A DNA stretch of 64,000 nt, from contig JAWKPA010000012.1 of the NCBI GenBank assembly GCA_041390905.1, positions 806,001 to 870,000 on the forward strand. Direction: 5' to 3'. Within the stretch, counting starts at the first letter, position 1, and every line of letters starts with the position of its first letter. The stretch comes from JACKCD01 sp041390905 (GTDB lineage: Bacteria > Chloroflexota > Anaerolineae > Promineifilales > Promineifilaceae). The notes under the pieces are model-generated. The model was not told where the DNA came from and ran no database searches. It saw only the letters and a program-made list of their open reading frames with translations. Shown in pieces: positions 24,622 through 33,659 of the stretch. The position numbers and the translations under genes are program-made.

Positions 24622-24986
24622 TGACGAGACCTTTGTTTGTTTTTGGCAGTTCTTATGCTGGCGTGGATGATGCGACATAGCTCGTCACATTCACTAAACA
24701 CGCTGGGCAAATTGCCCGTAGCTGGCATTTTGCTGCCAAGAATAATTTTAAGCCAAATACGTGATTCGTTGAGTTCTTTGACACACAGCTTGAGCTTGTG
24801 AATAAAATCATTCAGGCTTTCGGCTCCCCGCGCCTCAGCATAATGGGCAGCAGGACTGGTGCCACTTCGTAAAAGCTGCCCTGCCAGGTGATCTCCCGCC
24901 CGCGAACGGGGCATTTTGTCTGTTAAATACACAATCTGCACCGCAAAATCAAACAATCGTGCTTCAATATCATCACCCTTTGTCAT
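24618..24986 (-). CDS. Four-helix bundle protein (23S rRNA intervening-sequence protein family)
   Basis: 122 residues from ATG 24986, with GGAGAGAGG upstream. The pattern IEARLFDFAVQIVYLTDKMPRS...AGDHLAGQLLRSGTSPAAHYAEARGAESLNDFIHKLKLCVKELNESRIWLKIIL is typical of this family, which occurs in 23S rRNA intervening sequences and as free-standing genes. Its function is unknown. It sits between menF and menD and its TGA overlaps the menD ATG (ATGA), so translation of menD is probably coupled to it, an unusual position for this family. Confidence 0.88.
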   Translation of the reverse strand: MTKGDDIEARLFDFAVQIVYLTDKMPRSRAGDHLAGQLLRSGTSPAAHYAEARGAESLNDFIHKLKLCVKELNESRIWLKIILGSKMPATGNLPSVFSECDELCRIIHASIRTAKNKQRSRQ

Positions 24987-25005
24987 ACCACGACCTCTCT
25001 CCTTA

Positions 25006-25046
25006 TTCTCAATTCCCAATTCTCAATTCCCCAATCTCCAATCTCA
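25006..25046. repeat. Mixed heptamer array at the menF 3' end
   Basis: GAATTGG and GAGATTGG type units; on the minus strand they encode the LRLEIGELRIGN tail of MenF and run into the leader of the four-helix-bundle gene. Confidence 0.75.
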
Positions 25047-26430
25047 GACTTTCCAACATCGGCCGGAATTTCAGCGCCGTTTCGTCCCACTCTTTTTGCG
25101 GGATGGAGTCGCTGACGATGCCGGCCCCGGCGTAGAGCCAAACCCGCTTTTCCTGCGCCACGGCCGAACGGATGGCGACGGCAAAGGCGCCATCGAGGTT
25201 GTGGTCAATCCAGCCGACGGGGGCACCGTACCAGCCGCGTGTCACCGGTTCGGCTTCCTGAATAAACTGCATGGCAAGGTGGCGCGGCGAGCCGCCGAGG
25301 GCGGGGGTGGGGTGGAGAATTTCCACGAGAGGCATCACCCCGATTGCTTGCCGCAGCGTGGCGGCAATGGGGGTGTAGAGGTGCTGGATGTTGCTGAGTT
25401 GCAGCACGCCAGGCACGTCGGGAATATCGAGACAGTTGGCAATGGGTTCCAGGCGGCGGCGAATGGAGTCTACGACGATGGCGTGTTCGTGCCGGTCTTT
25501 GGGGCTGTTGAGCATTTCCTGGGCGAGGGCAGCATCGTCAACGGCCGTTTTCCCCCGCGCAATCGAACCAGCCAAGCCCATTGTGGTCAGGGAACGGCCG
25601 TTGACCCGCACCAAAAGCTCCGGCGTGGCCCCATAAAACGCATGAGCCGGGCGCGGCTCAAACAAAAAGCGATAGCTGCTGGCATACTTTTGCGCCAAAA
25701 AGTCCAGCGCCCCATCTACGTTCACCCGTTCGCCAAAGCGAATTTCGCAGACGCGGGACAGCACCACCTTGCTCATCTCCGTCGTCCGCGTGCGCGTGGT
25801 CGCCTCGTTGATCATCTGTTCCCACGCCACAAACGACATGGGATAGTTGACCGCCACGGGCGCGGGCATTTGGTTAACGCGGCCTGGTTCCGCCAACAGC
25901 AGCTCATACCGCGCCGTTAATGCTTCATGTAGCTGCGGAATAAGGGATTCAGGGGCTTCATCGGGCGGCAGTTGGGCGTTGATGGTGAGCCACGATTCGC
26001 TCCCCTGCTGCACCAGTTGGTAATGGGGCAAAATAAAGTGCGCCGGATGAAACGCCGCCCACGTGTTGTCGGGGGCAAAATCCTGGCGAAAGGCAAAGCC
26101 GCCAAACAAACGGGGGGCGGCCAGCGGTGCCTGCTCGTTTAGTACCAGCGTGTCGCGGAACAGTGCCTGCGCCTGCCGCTGAATGGATTCATACCGGCTC
26201 TCGCCCCAGGCAAACAGCTCCGTTGCCACGCCAAAGCCCGCAAAGGTAATTTGCTCCCGCCCGTCTTCCCAGTAAAACCGCTCATGCCCCTGCGCCCGGT
26301 GCAAAAAATCGGCGGCAGTGATGCCGGGGCTGGGCAGGCTGTAGCTAATAAGACGAGATTGGGGATTGGAGATTGGAGATTGCTCGTTTTCCAATCTCCA
26401 ATCTCCAATCTCTAATTGCTTATTGTTCAT
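25009..26430 (-). CDS. menF: Isochorismate synthase
   Basis: 473 residues from ATG 26430, which overlaps the last codons of tetR. Chorismate-enzyme motifs are present: LTTMGLAGSIARGKT, KDRHEHAIVVDSIRRRLEP, LHPTPALGGSPRHLA, EAEPVTRGWYGAPVGWID and VWLYAGAGIVSDSIPQKEWDET. It converts chorismate to isochorismate, the first committed step toward menaquinone. The first 25 or so residues (KQLEIGDWRLENEQSPISN) and the last 12 are translations of AGATTGG/GAATTGG heptamer repeats, so the true enzyme core starts near LISYSLPSPG. Confidence 0.93.
   Translation of the reverse strand: MNNKQLEIGDWRLENEQSPISNPQSRLISYSLPSPGITAADFLHRAQGHERFYWEDGREQITFAGFGVATELFAWGESRYESIQRQAQALFRDTLVLNEQAPLAAPRLFGGFAFRQDFAPDNTWAAFHPAHFILPHYQLVQQGSESWLTINAQLPPDEAPESLIPQLHEALTARYELLLAEPGRVNQMPAPVAVNYPMSFVAWEQMINEATTRTRTTEMSKVVLSRVCEIRFGERVNVDGALDFLAQKYASSYRFLFEPRPAHAFYGATPELLVRVNGRSLTTMGLAGSIARGKTAVDDAALAQEMLNSPKDRHEHAIVVDSIRRRLEPIANCLDIPDVPGVLQLSNIQHLYTPIAATLRQAIGVMPLVEILHPTPALGGSPRHLAMQFIQEAEPVTRGWYGAPVGWIDHNLDGAFAVAIRSAVAQEKRVWLYAGAGIVSDSIPQKEWDETALKFRPMLESLRLEIGELRIGN
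26354..26416. repeat. AGATTGG heptamer inverted repeat inside the menF 5' end
   Basis: AGATTGG units then complementary CCAATCT units around a GCTCGTTTT-type loop. It is a spacer-type hairpin that is translated as the MenF N-terminal tail. Confidence 0.85.
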
Positions 26431-27013
26431 ACCCCACGCTCCGCAGCAACATTGGCAGCAATGTCTGCATAATTCGTTCCGGTTCGGGGTCGCCAGTGTG
26501 AACCCAGCGGATGATGACTTCGTAAATAGCCCCCATCCAGGCGAAAGCCACGACCTCCACATCCAGCGGGGCAATGTCGCCGACCGTTACCGACTCCTCC
26601 AAATTGACGGCGATGAGGTTGGCAAAGCGTTCGTTAACCTCGTTGCGCTTTTTCTCAAAGGTGTTGCCCAGTCCGGCCGCCTGCACCAGCAAAATTTTTG
26701 CTGGCCGACGATAACGACCAAAAGTGTTGAGGCAGGTTTCCAGGGCGACGCGCACGCGCTGGATACCTTGTTCTTCCTGCACAATGGCTTCGTTGACGCG
26801 CCGCTCCAGCAGGTCGGCAAACTGGTCAACGAGTGCCAAAAAAAGCTGCTCTTTGTTGGGAAAGTGGAAATAGATGGCACCTTTGGACGTGGCTGACTCG
26901 TCTACAATCTCATCGAGCCGGGTGTCGTAGTACCCTTTGCGCGAAAAGATGTTGAGAGCGGCATCAAGAATGCGCTCGCGGGTGCTTTGCGGGTTTTTGT
27001 TATTGGTGATCAT
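26420..27013 (-). CDS. TetR/AcrR family transcriptional regulator
   Basis: 197 residues. TRERILDAALNIFSRKGYYDTRLDEIVDESATSKGAIYFHFPNKEQLFLALV is a complete TetR DNA-binding domain; the C-terminal ligand domain is hydrophobic (EVVAFAWMGAIYEVIIRWV). The ATG of menF lies inside its last codons, so this regulator is translated with the menaquinone genes it may control. A GACTG-GT-CAGTC palindrome at 27045-27056 just upstream is a likely autoregulatory operator. Its ligand is unknown. Confidence 0.93.
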   Translation of the reverse strand: MITNNKNPQSTRERILDAALNIFSRKGYYDTRLDEIVDESATSKGAIYFHFPNKEQLFLALVDQFADLLERRVNEAIVQEEQGIQRVRVALETCLNTFGRYRRPAKILLVQAAGLGNTFEKKRNEVNERFANLIAVNLEESVTVGDIAPLDVEVVAFAWMGAIYEVIIRWVHTGDPEPERIMQTLLPMLLRSVGYEQ

Positions 27014-27044
27014 ACCGTTTCAGGACTGCCCAATCTGGCAAACC

Positions 27045-27056
27045 GACTGGTCAGTC
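27045..27056. promoter_or_regulatory. Candidate TetR operator
   Basis: GACTG-GT-CAGTC, flanked by CC/TC, 32 bases upstream of the tetR start. TetR-family operators often have this ACTGGTCAGT-like form. Confidence 0.5.
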
Positions 27057-27306
27057 TCGCTTTTGGGCAAAAAAATTATCCAGGTTCATAACTTTCAGAA
27101 GTTTTTGAAAGTTTAGGATGATTGTAGCATGGGAGATGGTGGTGGGCAATATTCACGGCATTGTCACAACAAAACGGCCGTTTCTTTCTTATCATTAGCT
27201 TGTGGTTCTGACTGCTCGTTGTTGACCACTGATTGAGCCTGGGGATGTATGGGAATGTTGAAAGAATCATTAGGTTGTGCAAGGTGCGAAGTTGGAATCA
27301 GTCATA

Positions 27307-29814
27307 ATGACGCCTATGGTCGAAAGGCCAGCAGAAACGGCCGTTTTGCCAGACAAAAAAATGAGTGAAGAATCCCGTCTGGTACAGCAGGCATTAGATA
27401 AACAAGTGCGCGACAGCTTGCGGCTGGTGTCGTTGGGCGGTGCGCTGGTTTTCACCCTGCTGGCTGTGGCACATATGGTGCTGCTGCCACCAAACATAGC
27501 GCGTATCATGATTCCGATGGCGGCAGGAACGGCCGTTATGCTGTTTGCCTTCCGTTTTGTCCTTGCCCACTGGAAACCCCCTGCTATCCTCGCCCATCCT
27601 GTCGCCGTGGGCATCCTCTCGCTTTTTTCCATCAACAGCCTTCTCCATCTTTACCTGACCAACGAGCCGCGCCAGACCACCAACGTCCTGTTGGTGATTA
27701 TGGCAACCGGTTTGTTTTTGCTCTCCGACCGCTGGTTTTTTGCGGTTGAAGTTGGCAATATGCTGGCATGGCTACTGGTCGTCCTGCAATTGCCCGCTTC
27801 CAGTGAGTGGGTACATTATGCCCTGGCTCTGCTGATGGGGCTTGTGGTTGCTGGAATCACTTTTCGCCTGCGGCAGCGGGTGTTGGTTCGCTTTGTGCGG
27901 CTACGCTTTCAGGATCAGGCGCAGCAAGAAATGCTGGTGCATCGGGCGCGGCAGTTGGAAACAAGTATGGAGCTAGGCAAGCGGATCACCGCCATTTTAA
28001 ACATGAGCGAGCTGCTGGATGAGGTGGTAGAGCTGATTCGGCAAAAGTATCAACTTCGTTTTGTAGCTGTCTTTTTGCTCAACGATGTTGGCGATCAGGC
28101 GCAGCTTCGGGCTGGAACGGGGCGTGAGGGGGCTTTGCTGTGCTATGAAAAATTTGAGCTGCAAGCAAATGAGGCGACGTTGGTGGGGGCGGTGGCAAAA
28201 AACGGCCGTTGTCTGTGGCTAAACAACACCAATGAACCGTCGCAATACGCCCCGCTTAACGTTATTGCTGGCGCAAAAGCCGAGCTGGCACTGCCGCTGC
28301 AAATTAGTGGCGTGCGCCTGGGTGTGCTTGATCTGCAAAGCGACCAGACAAACGCTTTCGCTGTGGCCGACATCCCCTTTTTGGAGATGCTGGCGGACCA
28401 AATTGCGGTGGCTGTTTACAACGCCTATGTATATCAGGGCGAACAATCCACTCGGCTGCTCACAGAAAAGATGTATATGACGGGGCGGGCGCTTTCTGGC
28501 ACGCTGGATCGGACGGAACTGCTGGATCGGGTGTTGGAAAATTTATCCCACGTGGTTTCATCCCACCGCACGGCCATTTTGCTGAACACTGATGGGGCGT
28601 TGATGATTGTGGCTGATTTGGGTTTTCCTGATTCGGGCAATGTAGATGCGCTGCGGATTCCGATTGACCTTAGCGAAGACAATTCGGTCTATGGCTGGAT
28701 TTACCGGCATAAACGGCCGTTAGCCATCCCTGACGTAACCCAGCGATCCGATTGGCATCAGGTAGACAACATGGCCCCCACCCGCGCCTGGCTGGGCGTG
28801 CCGCTGCTGCGGGGCAACGAAGTCGTGGGCATCTTGTCCCTTGCCCGCGCCACTCTACAGAGCTACACCGACGAGGAAATTCGGCTAGCGACTGCCTTTG
28901 CCGAGCAGGCTTCCACCGCCTTGCACAACGCCAATTTGTATGACAAACTGTCGCGTTTCAACCAGCAGTTAGAACAACAAGTCAAGCACCGCACGGCCGA
29001 CCTGCGCGACGCTGTAGACCGACTGGAAAAGCTTGACCGCACCAAGTCCGACTTTATCAGCGTAGCCGCCCACGAGCTGCGGACGCCGCTAACCTTGCTG
29101 CGTGGCTATAGCCAAATGCTGCTGCGTGATGAGGCCATTGCCAATAATGATTTTCACCGCGAGATGGTTACAAACATCCAGGCTGGCGAAGCGCGGCTGG
29201 AAAAAGTTGTCAATGCGATGGTTGACATGGCAAAGATTGATAACCGCGCCCTTGACCTGTATCCTGAACCCGTCTCGATCCCTGACATCTTGCAGCGGGT
29301 GATGGCTGAGTGGCGCGTGCCGCTGCGCGAACGGCAGCTACAGCTTGATGTGCTTGACATGAGCGATCTGCCTGCCCTTGAAGCAGACCCCGATGCCCTG
29401 GTTAAGGTTTTCTCCCATGTCATTGGCAACGCCATCAAATATACGCCCGATGGCGGCATCATTACCGTTTGGGGTACGCCCCAAATGGCGGCCAATGGCA
29501 CGGGCAATTACGTGCAGCGGGTGGAATTGGTGATTCGTGACAGCGGCATTGGCATTGACCCCGCTTACCATGACCTGATTTTTACCAAGTTCTATCAAAC
29601 AGGTGAGGTAACATTCCATTCGACGGGGCAGACTAAGTTTAAAGGGGGCGGGCCTGGTTTGGGGCTGCCCATTGCGCGGGGCATTGTCGAGGCGCACCAG
29701 GGTAAGATTTGGGTAGAAAGCCGTGGTTATGATGAAAAGAAATTGCCGGGAAGTGAATTTCATGTGCTGCTGCCAGTGAAGCAAAGCCGCGACCTAACCC
29801 CTGTAGCAGCCTGA
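27307..29814 (+). CDS. Membrane GAF-GAF sensor histidine kinase
   Basis: 835 residues from ATG 27307 (TTG 27277 and ATG 27361 are alternatives). About six transmembrane helices (residues 45-200) are followed by two GAF domains (about 225-395 and 415-560), a coiled coil, HisKA (DFISVAAHELRTPLTLLRGYSQ) and HATPase_c (VIGNAIKYTPDGG, RDSGIGIDPAYHD, GPGLGLPIARGIVEAHQG). It should autophosphorylate on the His of AAHELRTP. No response regulator is adjacent. It is divergent from tetR across a 260-bp spacer that holds one palindrome at 27173 and no other gene. Confidence 0.9.
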   Translation: MTPMVERPAETAVLPDKKMSEESRLVQQALDKQVRDSLRLVSLGGALVFTLLAVAHMVLLPPNIARIMIPMAAGTAVMLFAFRFVLAHWKPPAILAHPVAVGILSLFSINSLLHLYLTNEPRQTTNVLLVIMATGLFLLSDRWFFAVEVGNMLAWLLVVLQLPASSEWVHYALALLMGLVVAGITFRLRQRVLVRFVRLRFQDQAQQEMLVHRARQLETSMELGKRITAILNMSELLDEVVELIRQKYQLRFVAVFLLNDVGDQAQLRAGTGREGALLCYEKFELQANEATLVGAVAKNGRCLWLNNTNEPSQYAPLNVIAGAKAELALPLQISGVRLGVLDLQSDQTNAFAVADIPFLEMLADQIAVAVYNAYVYQGEQSTRLLTEKMYMTGRALSGTLDRTELLDRVLENLSHVVSSHRTAILLNTDGALMIVADLGFPDSGNVDALRIPIDLSEDNSVYGWIYRHKRPLAIPDVTQRSDWHQVDNMAPTRAWLGVPLLRGNEVVGILSLARATLQSYTDEEIRLATAFAEQASTALHNANLYDKLSRFNQQLEQQVKHRTADLRDAVDRLEKLDRTKSDFISVAAHELRTPLTLLRGYSQMLLRDEAIANNDFHREMVTNIQAGEARLEKVVNAMVDMAKIDNRALDLYPEPVSIPDILQRVMAEWRVPLRERQLQLDVLDMSDLPALEADPDALVKVFSHVIGNAIKYTPDGGIITVWGTPQMAANGTGNYVQRVELVIRDSGIGIDPAYHDLIFTKFYQTGEVTFHSTGQTKFKGGGPGLGLPIARGIVEAHQGKIWVESRGYDEKKLPGSEFHVLLPVKQSRDLTPVAA

Positions 29815-29879
29815 CAATTGTATCGCGTTTGTTCTGGTACTATATGCGGTTGTAGCGGATTAACAAATTAATCGGGCAA

Positions 29880-29965
29880 ATGTCATTCCGAGCGGAGTCT
29901 TCGGAGCGAGGAATCTTTCCCCTCAGAGAAGCAGAAAGATTCCTCGGAGGACCTCGGAATGACAT
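29880..29965. repeat. GTCATTCCGAG-type dispersed inverted repeat
   Basis: The left end ATGTCATTCCGAG and the right end CTCGGAATGACAT are complementary, and inner arms AGGAATCTTTC and AAGATTCCT also pair. Hairpins of this kind occur in spacers of many bacterial genomes. It lies between the kinase and asparaginase genes. Confidence 0.75.
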
Positions 29966-30072
29966 GAAAAGGTCTGCCGTTTTTCTACCCGCTTATTTTG
30001 TAAACGCCCAAGCACCGCATATTCCCCCTCAACCTGTTTTGTCTCCGGCTTGAATCGTGAAATAATAGGCAT

Positions 30073-31116
30073 ATGACAGAACGTAATGTCTATATTGCTT
30101 ATACGGGTGGCACGATTGGGATGAAAAAGGTGGATGGTAGTTACCATCCGATGGCCGACTATTTGCAAATGCAGATGGCAGCCAATCCGCTGTTTCAGCA
30201 CTCCGGTTTGCCGCGCTACACCATTCACCAATATCGGCCGTTGCTCGATTCTTCCGATATGGCACCCCGCGACTGGTCAACTATTGCTGCTGACATATGC
30301 GCCAGTTATGGGGCGTATGACGGGTTTGTGGTGCTGCACGGTACCGATACGATGGCGTATACGGCCTCGGCGCTGGCGTTTATGCTGGAAGGGTTGGGGA
30401 AGCCGGTCATTGTGACGGGTTCGCAAATTCCGCTATGTGAATTGCGGAATGATGCACAGGAAAATTTGATTACCTCGCTGCTGTTGGCAGCAAACCCGAT
30501 GACGGTGCCGGAGGTGTGTTTGTATTTTAACGGCCGTCTTTTGCGGGGCTGCCGTGCGGTGAAAGTCAATGCCGATGGATTCGATGCGTTTGACTCACCT
30601 AACGAAGCACCCCTTGCGACTGTTGGCATTGAAGTGCTGTTTAACAAGCGTTTGCTCAACGATATTCCCCACCCTCGCCAAAGTGCGCTAAAATTTCAAG
30701 CCATAGCCCAGCCTCATGTGGGATCGCTACGGCTTTTCCCTGGTATTTCCGCCGATGTGCTGCACAATATGCTCCAGCCGCCGCTGCGGGGGCTGGTGTT
30801 GGAGACTTATGGGGCGGGCAATGCGCCAACGCACAACCCGGAGCTACTGGTAACGCTGGCTGAAGCAGCAGCGCGAGGGGTTGTCATTGTCAACTGCACC
30901 CAATGTTTGCGTGGCACGGTGAATTTGCATAAATATGCCAATGGAGCGGCACTGGCGCAGGCAGGAGTGATTAGTGGTTATGATATGACGGCTGAGGCGG
31001 CGTTGACCAAGCTGGCTTATTTGCTGAGTGTGGGTGATGATGCAGCATGGGTGCGGCAGCAGATGCAGCAAAATTTGCGTGGTGAGCTAACGCTGCCCCA
31101 GGCAGCAGGAGTGTAG
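30073..31116 (+). CDS. ansA: L-asparaginase, type I
   Basis: 347 residues. YIAYTGGTIGMKK carries the first catalytic Thr and VVLHGTDTMAYTASALAFML the second Thr-Asp pair, with a supporting Lys expected later in the family. VTGSQIPLCELRNDAQENL and VNCTQCLRGTVN complete the type I pattern. No signal peptide, so it is cytoplasmic. It hydrolyses asparagine to aspartate and ammonia. A weak -10 box 6 bases upstream of ATG suggests a leaderless start. The ABC ATPase gene follows after 2 bases. Confidence 0.94.
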   Translation: MTERNVYIAYTGGTIGMKKVDGSYHPMADYLQMQMAANPLFQHSGLPRYTIHQYRPLLDSSDMAPRDWSTIAADICASYGAYDGFVVLHGTDTMAYTASALAFMLEGLGKPVIVTGSQIPLCELRNDAQENLITSLLLAANPMTVPEVCLYFNGRLLRGCRAVKVNADGFDAFDSPNEAPLATVGIEVLFNKRLLNDIPHPRQSALKFQAIAQPHVGSLRLFPGISADVLHNMLQPPLRGLVLETYGAGNAPTHNPELLVTLAEAAARGVVIVNCTQCLRGTVNLHKYANGAALAQAGVISGYDMTAEAALTKLAYLLSVGDDAAWVRQQMQQNLRGELTLPQAAGV

Positions 31117-31118
31117 GT

Positions 31119-31865
31119 ATGTTGAAAGGTTTTTTTGTGAAAGAGAAGGCGGCGGGGGAAAACGGCCGTTTTTCCAGCGGCTCCCTCATCGAATTGCGAA
31201 ATGTGACCAAAGCGTATGAAACGCCCGCCGGTGACTTTTGGGCGCTCAAAAACATCAATTTAACCGTTAATCGCGGTGAGTTTGTGGCCGTCAACGGCAA
31301 ATCAGGCAGCGGCAAGACGACGCTGGTGAACATGATTACCGGCATTGACCGCCCTACGTCGGGCGAGGTTGTTGTTAATGGCAAGCCCATACACCATTTG
31401 AGCGAAGGGGCAATGGCCGAGTGGCGCGGGCGCAATGTGGGCGTCGTCTTTCAATTTTTCCAACTGCTGCCCATGCTCACCAACATTGAAAATGTCATGC
31501 TGCCAATGGATTTTGCCGGGATGTACAGCGGGCAGCGGGAGTGGAAGGAGCGGGCACTGCATTTGCTGGACGAGGTTGAGATTGCGGAACATGCGTTTAA
31601 GCTGCCCAGCGAAATTTCGGGCGGGCAGCAGCAGCGGGTTGCCATTGCCCGTTCGCTGGCAAACGACCCACCCATCATTGTGGCCGATGAACCAACGGGC
31701 AATTTGGATCAGACGACAGCACAAAACGTGTTTTCGCTGTTTCAGCGGCTGGTGGCGCAGGGCAAGACGATTTTTATGGTGACCCATGACCGCGATTTGG
31801 CGGAGCGGGTCAGCCGGACGATTACGCTGACCGATGGCGAGATTGTGGACGATTCGGCCGGCTAA
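31119..31865 (+). CDS. ABC transporter ATP-binding protein, MacB/LolD type
   Basis: 248 residues. Walker A GKSGSGKTTLVNMITG, signature SGGQQQRVAIARSLAND and Walker B IIVADEPTGNLDQTTA, with the NLD form typical of MacB/LolD mechanotransmission ATPases. An extra 20 residues (VKEKAAGENGRFSSGS) precede the usual IELRNVTKAYET start. No permease gene is adjacent (the next gene is convergent aconitase X), so it must work with membrane partners encoded elsewhere. Confidence 0.92.
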   Translation: MLKGFFVKEKAAGENGRFSSGSLIELRNVTKAYETPAGDFWALKNINLTVNRGEFVAVNGKSGSGKTTLVNMITGIDRPTSGEVVVNGKPIHHLSEGAMAEWRGRNVGVVFQFFQLLPMLTNIENVMLPMDFAGMYSGQREWKERALHLLDEVEIAEHAFKLPSEISGGQQQRVAIARSLANDPPIIVADEPTGNLDQTTAQNVFSLFQRLVAQGKTIFMVTHDRDLAERVSRTITLTDGEIVDDSAG

Positions 31866-31869
31866 CGCC

Positions 31870-33615
31870 TTACCGCCGTTCTACCACCCGCAGCGTCACC
31901 ATATCGCCGCGCCGCTTTAGCTCTACCAAATCCCCGGCGTTGATGTTGGCAATGATGTCGTGGTCAAAGCCGTAGGCATAGGGGATGTTTTCCAGTGAGC
32001 AGGCGGGGGCGCTTTGCTGGTCAATTTCAGTGTTGGCAATGGCAAGCGGGGCGTTGCCCCGGTAAAACAGCTCCAGCAGCACGTAGGGGGCGACGGTGGA
32101 GCCACTGCCCTTGGGGAAAATGGCAATTTTACCGGCCATGCTTTGGCCGTTGGCGGGGTGGCCTGGTTCCTCAATAACGGCCGTTTCCCGGTTCACAAAC
32201 CCCAGCAGCGTAATCGGTGTGCCAGTGACAAACGCCTCACCCGTTACCGTAAAATCCCCTTGCGACGGCAGCCCGTGGCCGCTGGCGACAAAGATGCCAG
32301 CGGCCTGGGGCTTATGGCTGACCGTGGTGGCCTTTTTTGCGGGAGCAGCCTTTTTTGCGATTCCGGCTGCTGTTGGGCGTGTTTCGTCAATTCCCCATGC
32401 CCCCGTTGCCAGCCCCACGCAGTCGGCCAGTGGCATGACAGAGGTGGGGATGCCGTTTAGCCCTGACTTGATGTAATGCTCGGCTTTCATCGAGTTGGTG
32501 AGGACGTGCTTGACCCAGCTTGGGTCGTAAGGTACCACTTCGGGGCAGGTGTTTTCCAGCAGCAGCGCTCCGCTGCGGCGGATCTGGTCAGCCAGCCCGG
32601 TTTTTTCAGCAATGGCTTTGTTGGCGGAAGAGGTGAAGACCCACAGCGGCGGGGCAGTGGGGGCGACGGTTTTGCCCGCCAACGCAGCTGCAACGGCTCG
32701 CAGTTCACCCACGGATGCCTGGGGGCAGCCGATGACGATGAGAGAAACGGCCGTTTGTGGTCGCAAATCCTCATACCGCTTCGCCAATTCCGCCGCGCTA
32801 AACGTCAACGTCGCCTGAAAATCAGCGTCGTCGGGAATGGGAACCACCCCTTCAATGTAGAGCAGCGGACAGCCATAGTTGGCGGCGGCGGCGGTGAGGG
32901 CTTTCTTTTGTTCGTGGGTCAGGTCGGCCGGCAGCCCGCGAATCACCGGAATGGGGCCATACGGCGTGCGCCAGTGCGGCTGCCGCTGCATCCCAATCCA
33001 ATCCCCCAAAAGCGAAAAATCAGTTGGATCACTCAGCATAGCGGTTACATGCACATCCAGGTTGGGGCGGCGTGCTGCCTCGTGCAGCAGCCCATATTTG
33101 GGCGAATACCCCGTCAGCGCACACGCCAACGCCGACAGTCCCGATTCGCGGTTGGTAATCAGCCCGGTGTAGGAGTTGCCAAAGCAAATAGCATTTGATT
33201 CTGCCCAGGCCGCCTCACCCTCAACAATCACCCCCTCCCACTCATAGGGAATACAAGACTGCGTGGGTTCCACACCTAATTTGGTATAAAGAGCCACAAT
33301 TTCGTGGTTATGCTGCAAAAAATCGGGGGCGACAATCCGCATCTCATCAAACTGTGCTTCGTCACAGCCGGCCGAATTAAGCGTTGTTGGCACCGCCATG
33401 CTGACCCCTTCTTCGCTGCCCAGCCGCGCCAAAAACAGCCGCAGCCCCAGCCCCCCCGTCAAGGGCGACACCCCCGACAGATGAGCGCTTTTGATGGGTA
33501 CAAGCTCGGTTGCCCCTGCCGCCGCCGCCATATCCAGCAGCAGCCGCATTGCCATTTGCTTTGCCAGCCCCCGTTCTCCCGCCAGCATCGCCTGTTGTTC
33601 ATTATTTAGCTGCAT
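31870..33615 (-). CDS. Aconitase X with fused swivel domain
   Basis: About 581 residues from ATG 33615 (MQLNNEQQAMLAGERG); upstream in-frame ATGs lie in a heptamer repeat. Residues about 1-390 are the AcnX catalytic part (KSAHLSGVSPLTGG, TTLNSAGCDE, CIPYEWEG, FGNSYTGLITNRESGL, ENTCPEVVPYD with probable cluster Cys). After an Ala/Lys linker, residues about 440-580 are the small swivel domain (GHGLPSQGDF, VNRETAVIEEPGHPANGQSMAGKIAIFPKGSGSTV). Known members dehydrate cis-3-hydroxy-L-proline or, in archaea, phosphomevalonate; no neighbouring gene tells which applies here. Confidence 0.9.
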   Translation of the reverse strand: MQLNNEQQAMLAGERGLAKQMAMRLLLDMAAAAGATELVPIKSAHLSGVSPLTGGLGLRLFLARLGSEEGVSMAVPTTLNSAGCDEAQFDEMRIVAPDFLQHNHEIVALYTKLGVEPTQSCIPYEWEGVIVEGEAAWAESNAICFGNSYTGLITNRESGLSALACALTGYSPKYGLLHEAARRPNLDVHVTAMLSDPTDFSLLGDWIGMQRQPHWRTPYGPIPVIRGLPADLTHEQKKALTAAAANYGCPLLYIEGVVPIPDDADFQATLTFSAAELAKRYEDLRPQTAVSLIVIGCPQASVGELRAVAAALAGKTVAPTAPPLWVFTSSANKAIAEKTGLADQIRRSGALLLENTCPEVVPYDPSWVKHVLTNSMKAEHYIKSGLNGIPTSVMPLADCVGLATGAWGIDETRPTAAGIAKKAAPAKKATTVSHKPQAAGIFVASGHGLPSQGDFTVTGEAFVTGTPITLLGFVNRETAVIEEPGHPANGQSMAGKIAIFPKGSGSTVAPYVLLELFYRGNAPLAIANTEIDQQSAPACSLENIPYAYGFDHDIIANINAGDLVELKRRGDMVTLRVVERR

Positions 33616-33617
33616 AT

Positions 33618-33658
33618 CCATTCCCAATTCTCCATTCTCCATTCCCCACTCTCAATTG
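33618..33658. repeat. GGGAATT/GGAGAAT heptamer array
   Basis: 7-base units between the aconitase X and MscS genes; on the minus strand they spell the possible MENGELGMD extension and include GGGAATGG, which may serve as the ribosome-binding site. Confidence 0.75.
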
Positions 33659-33659
33659 A

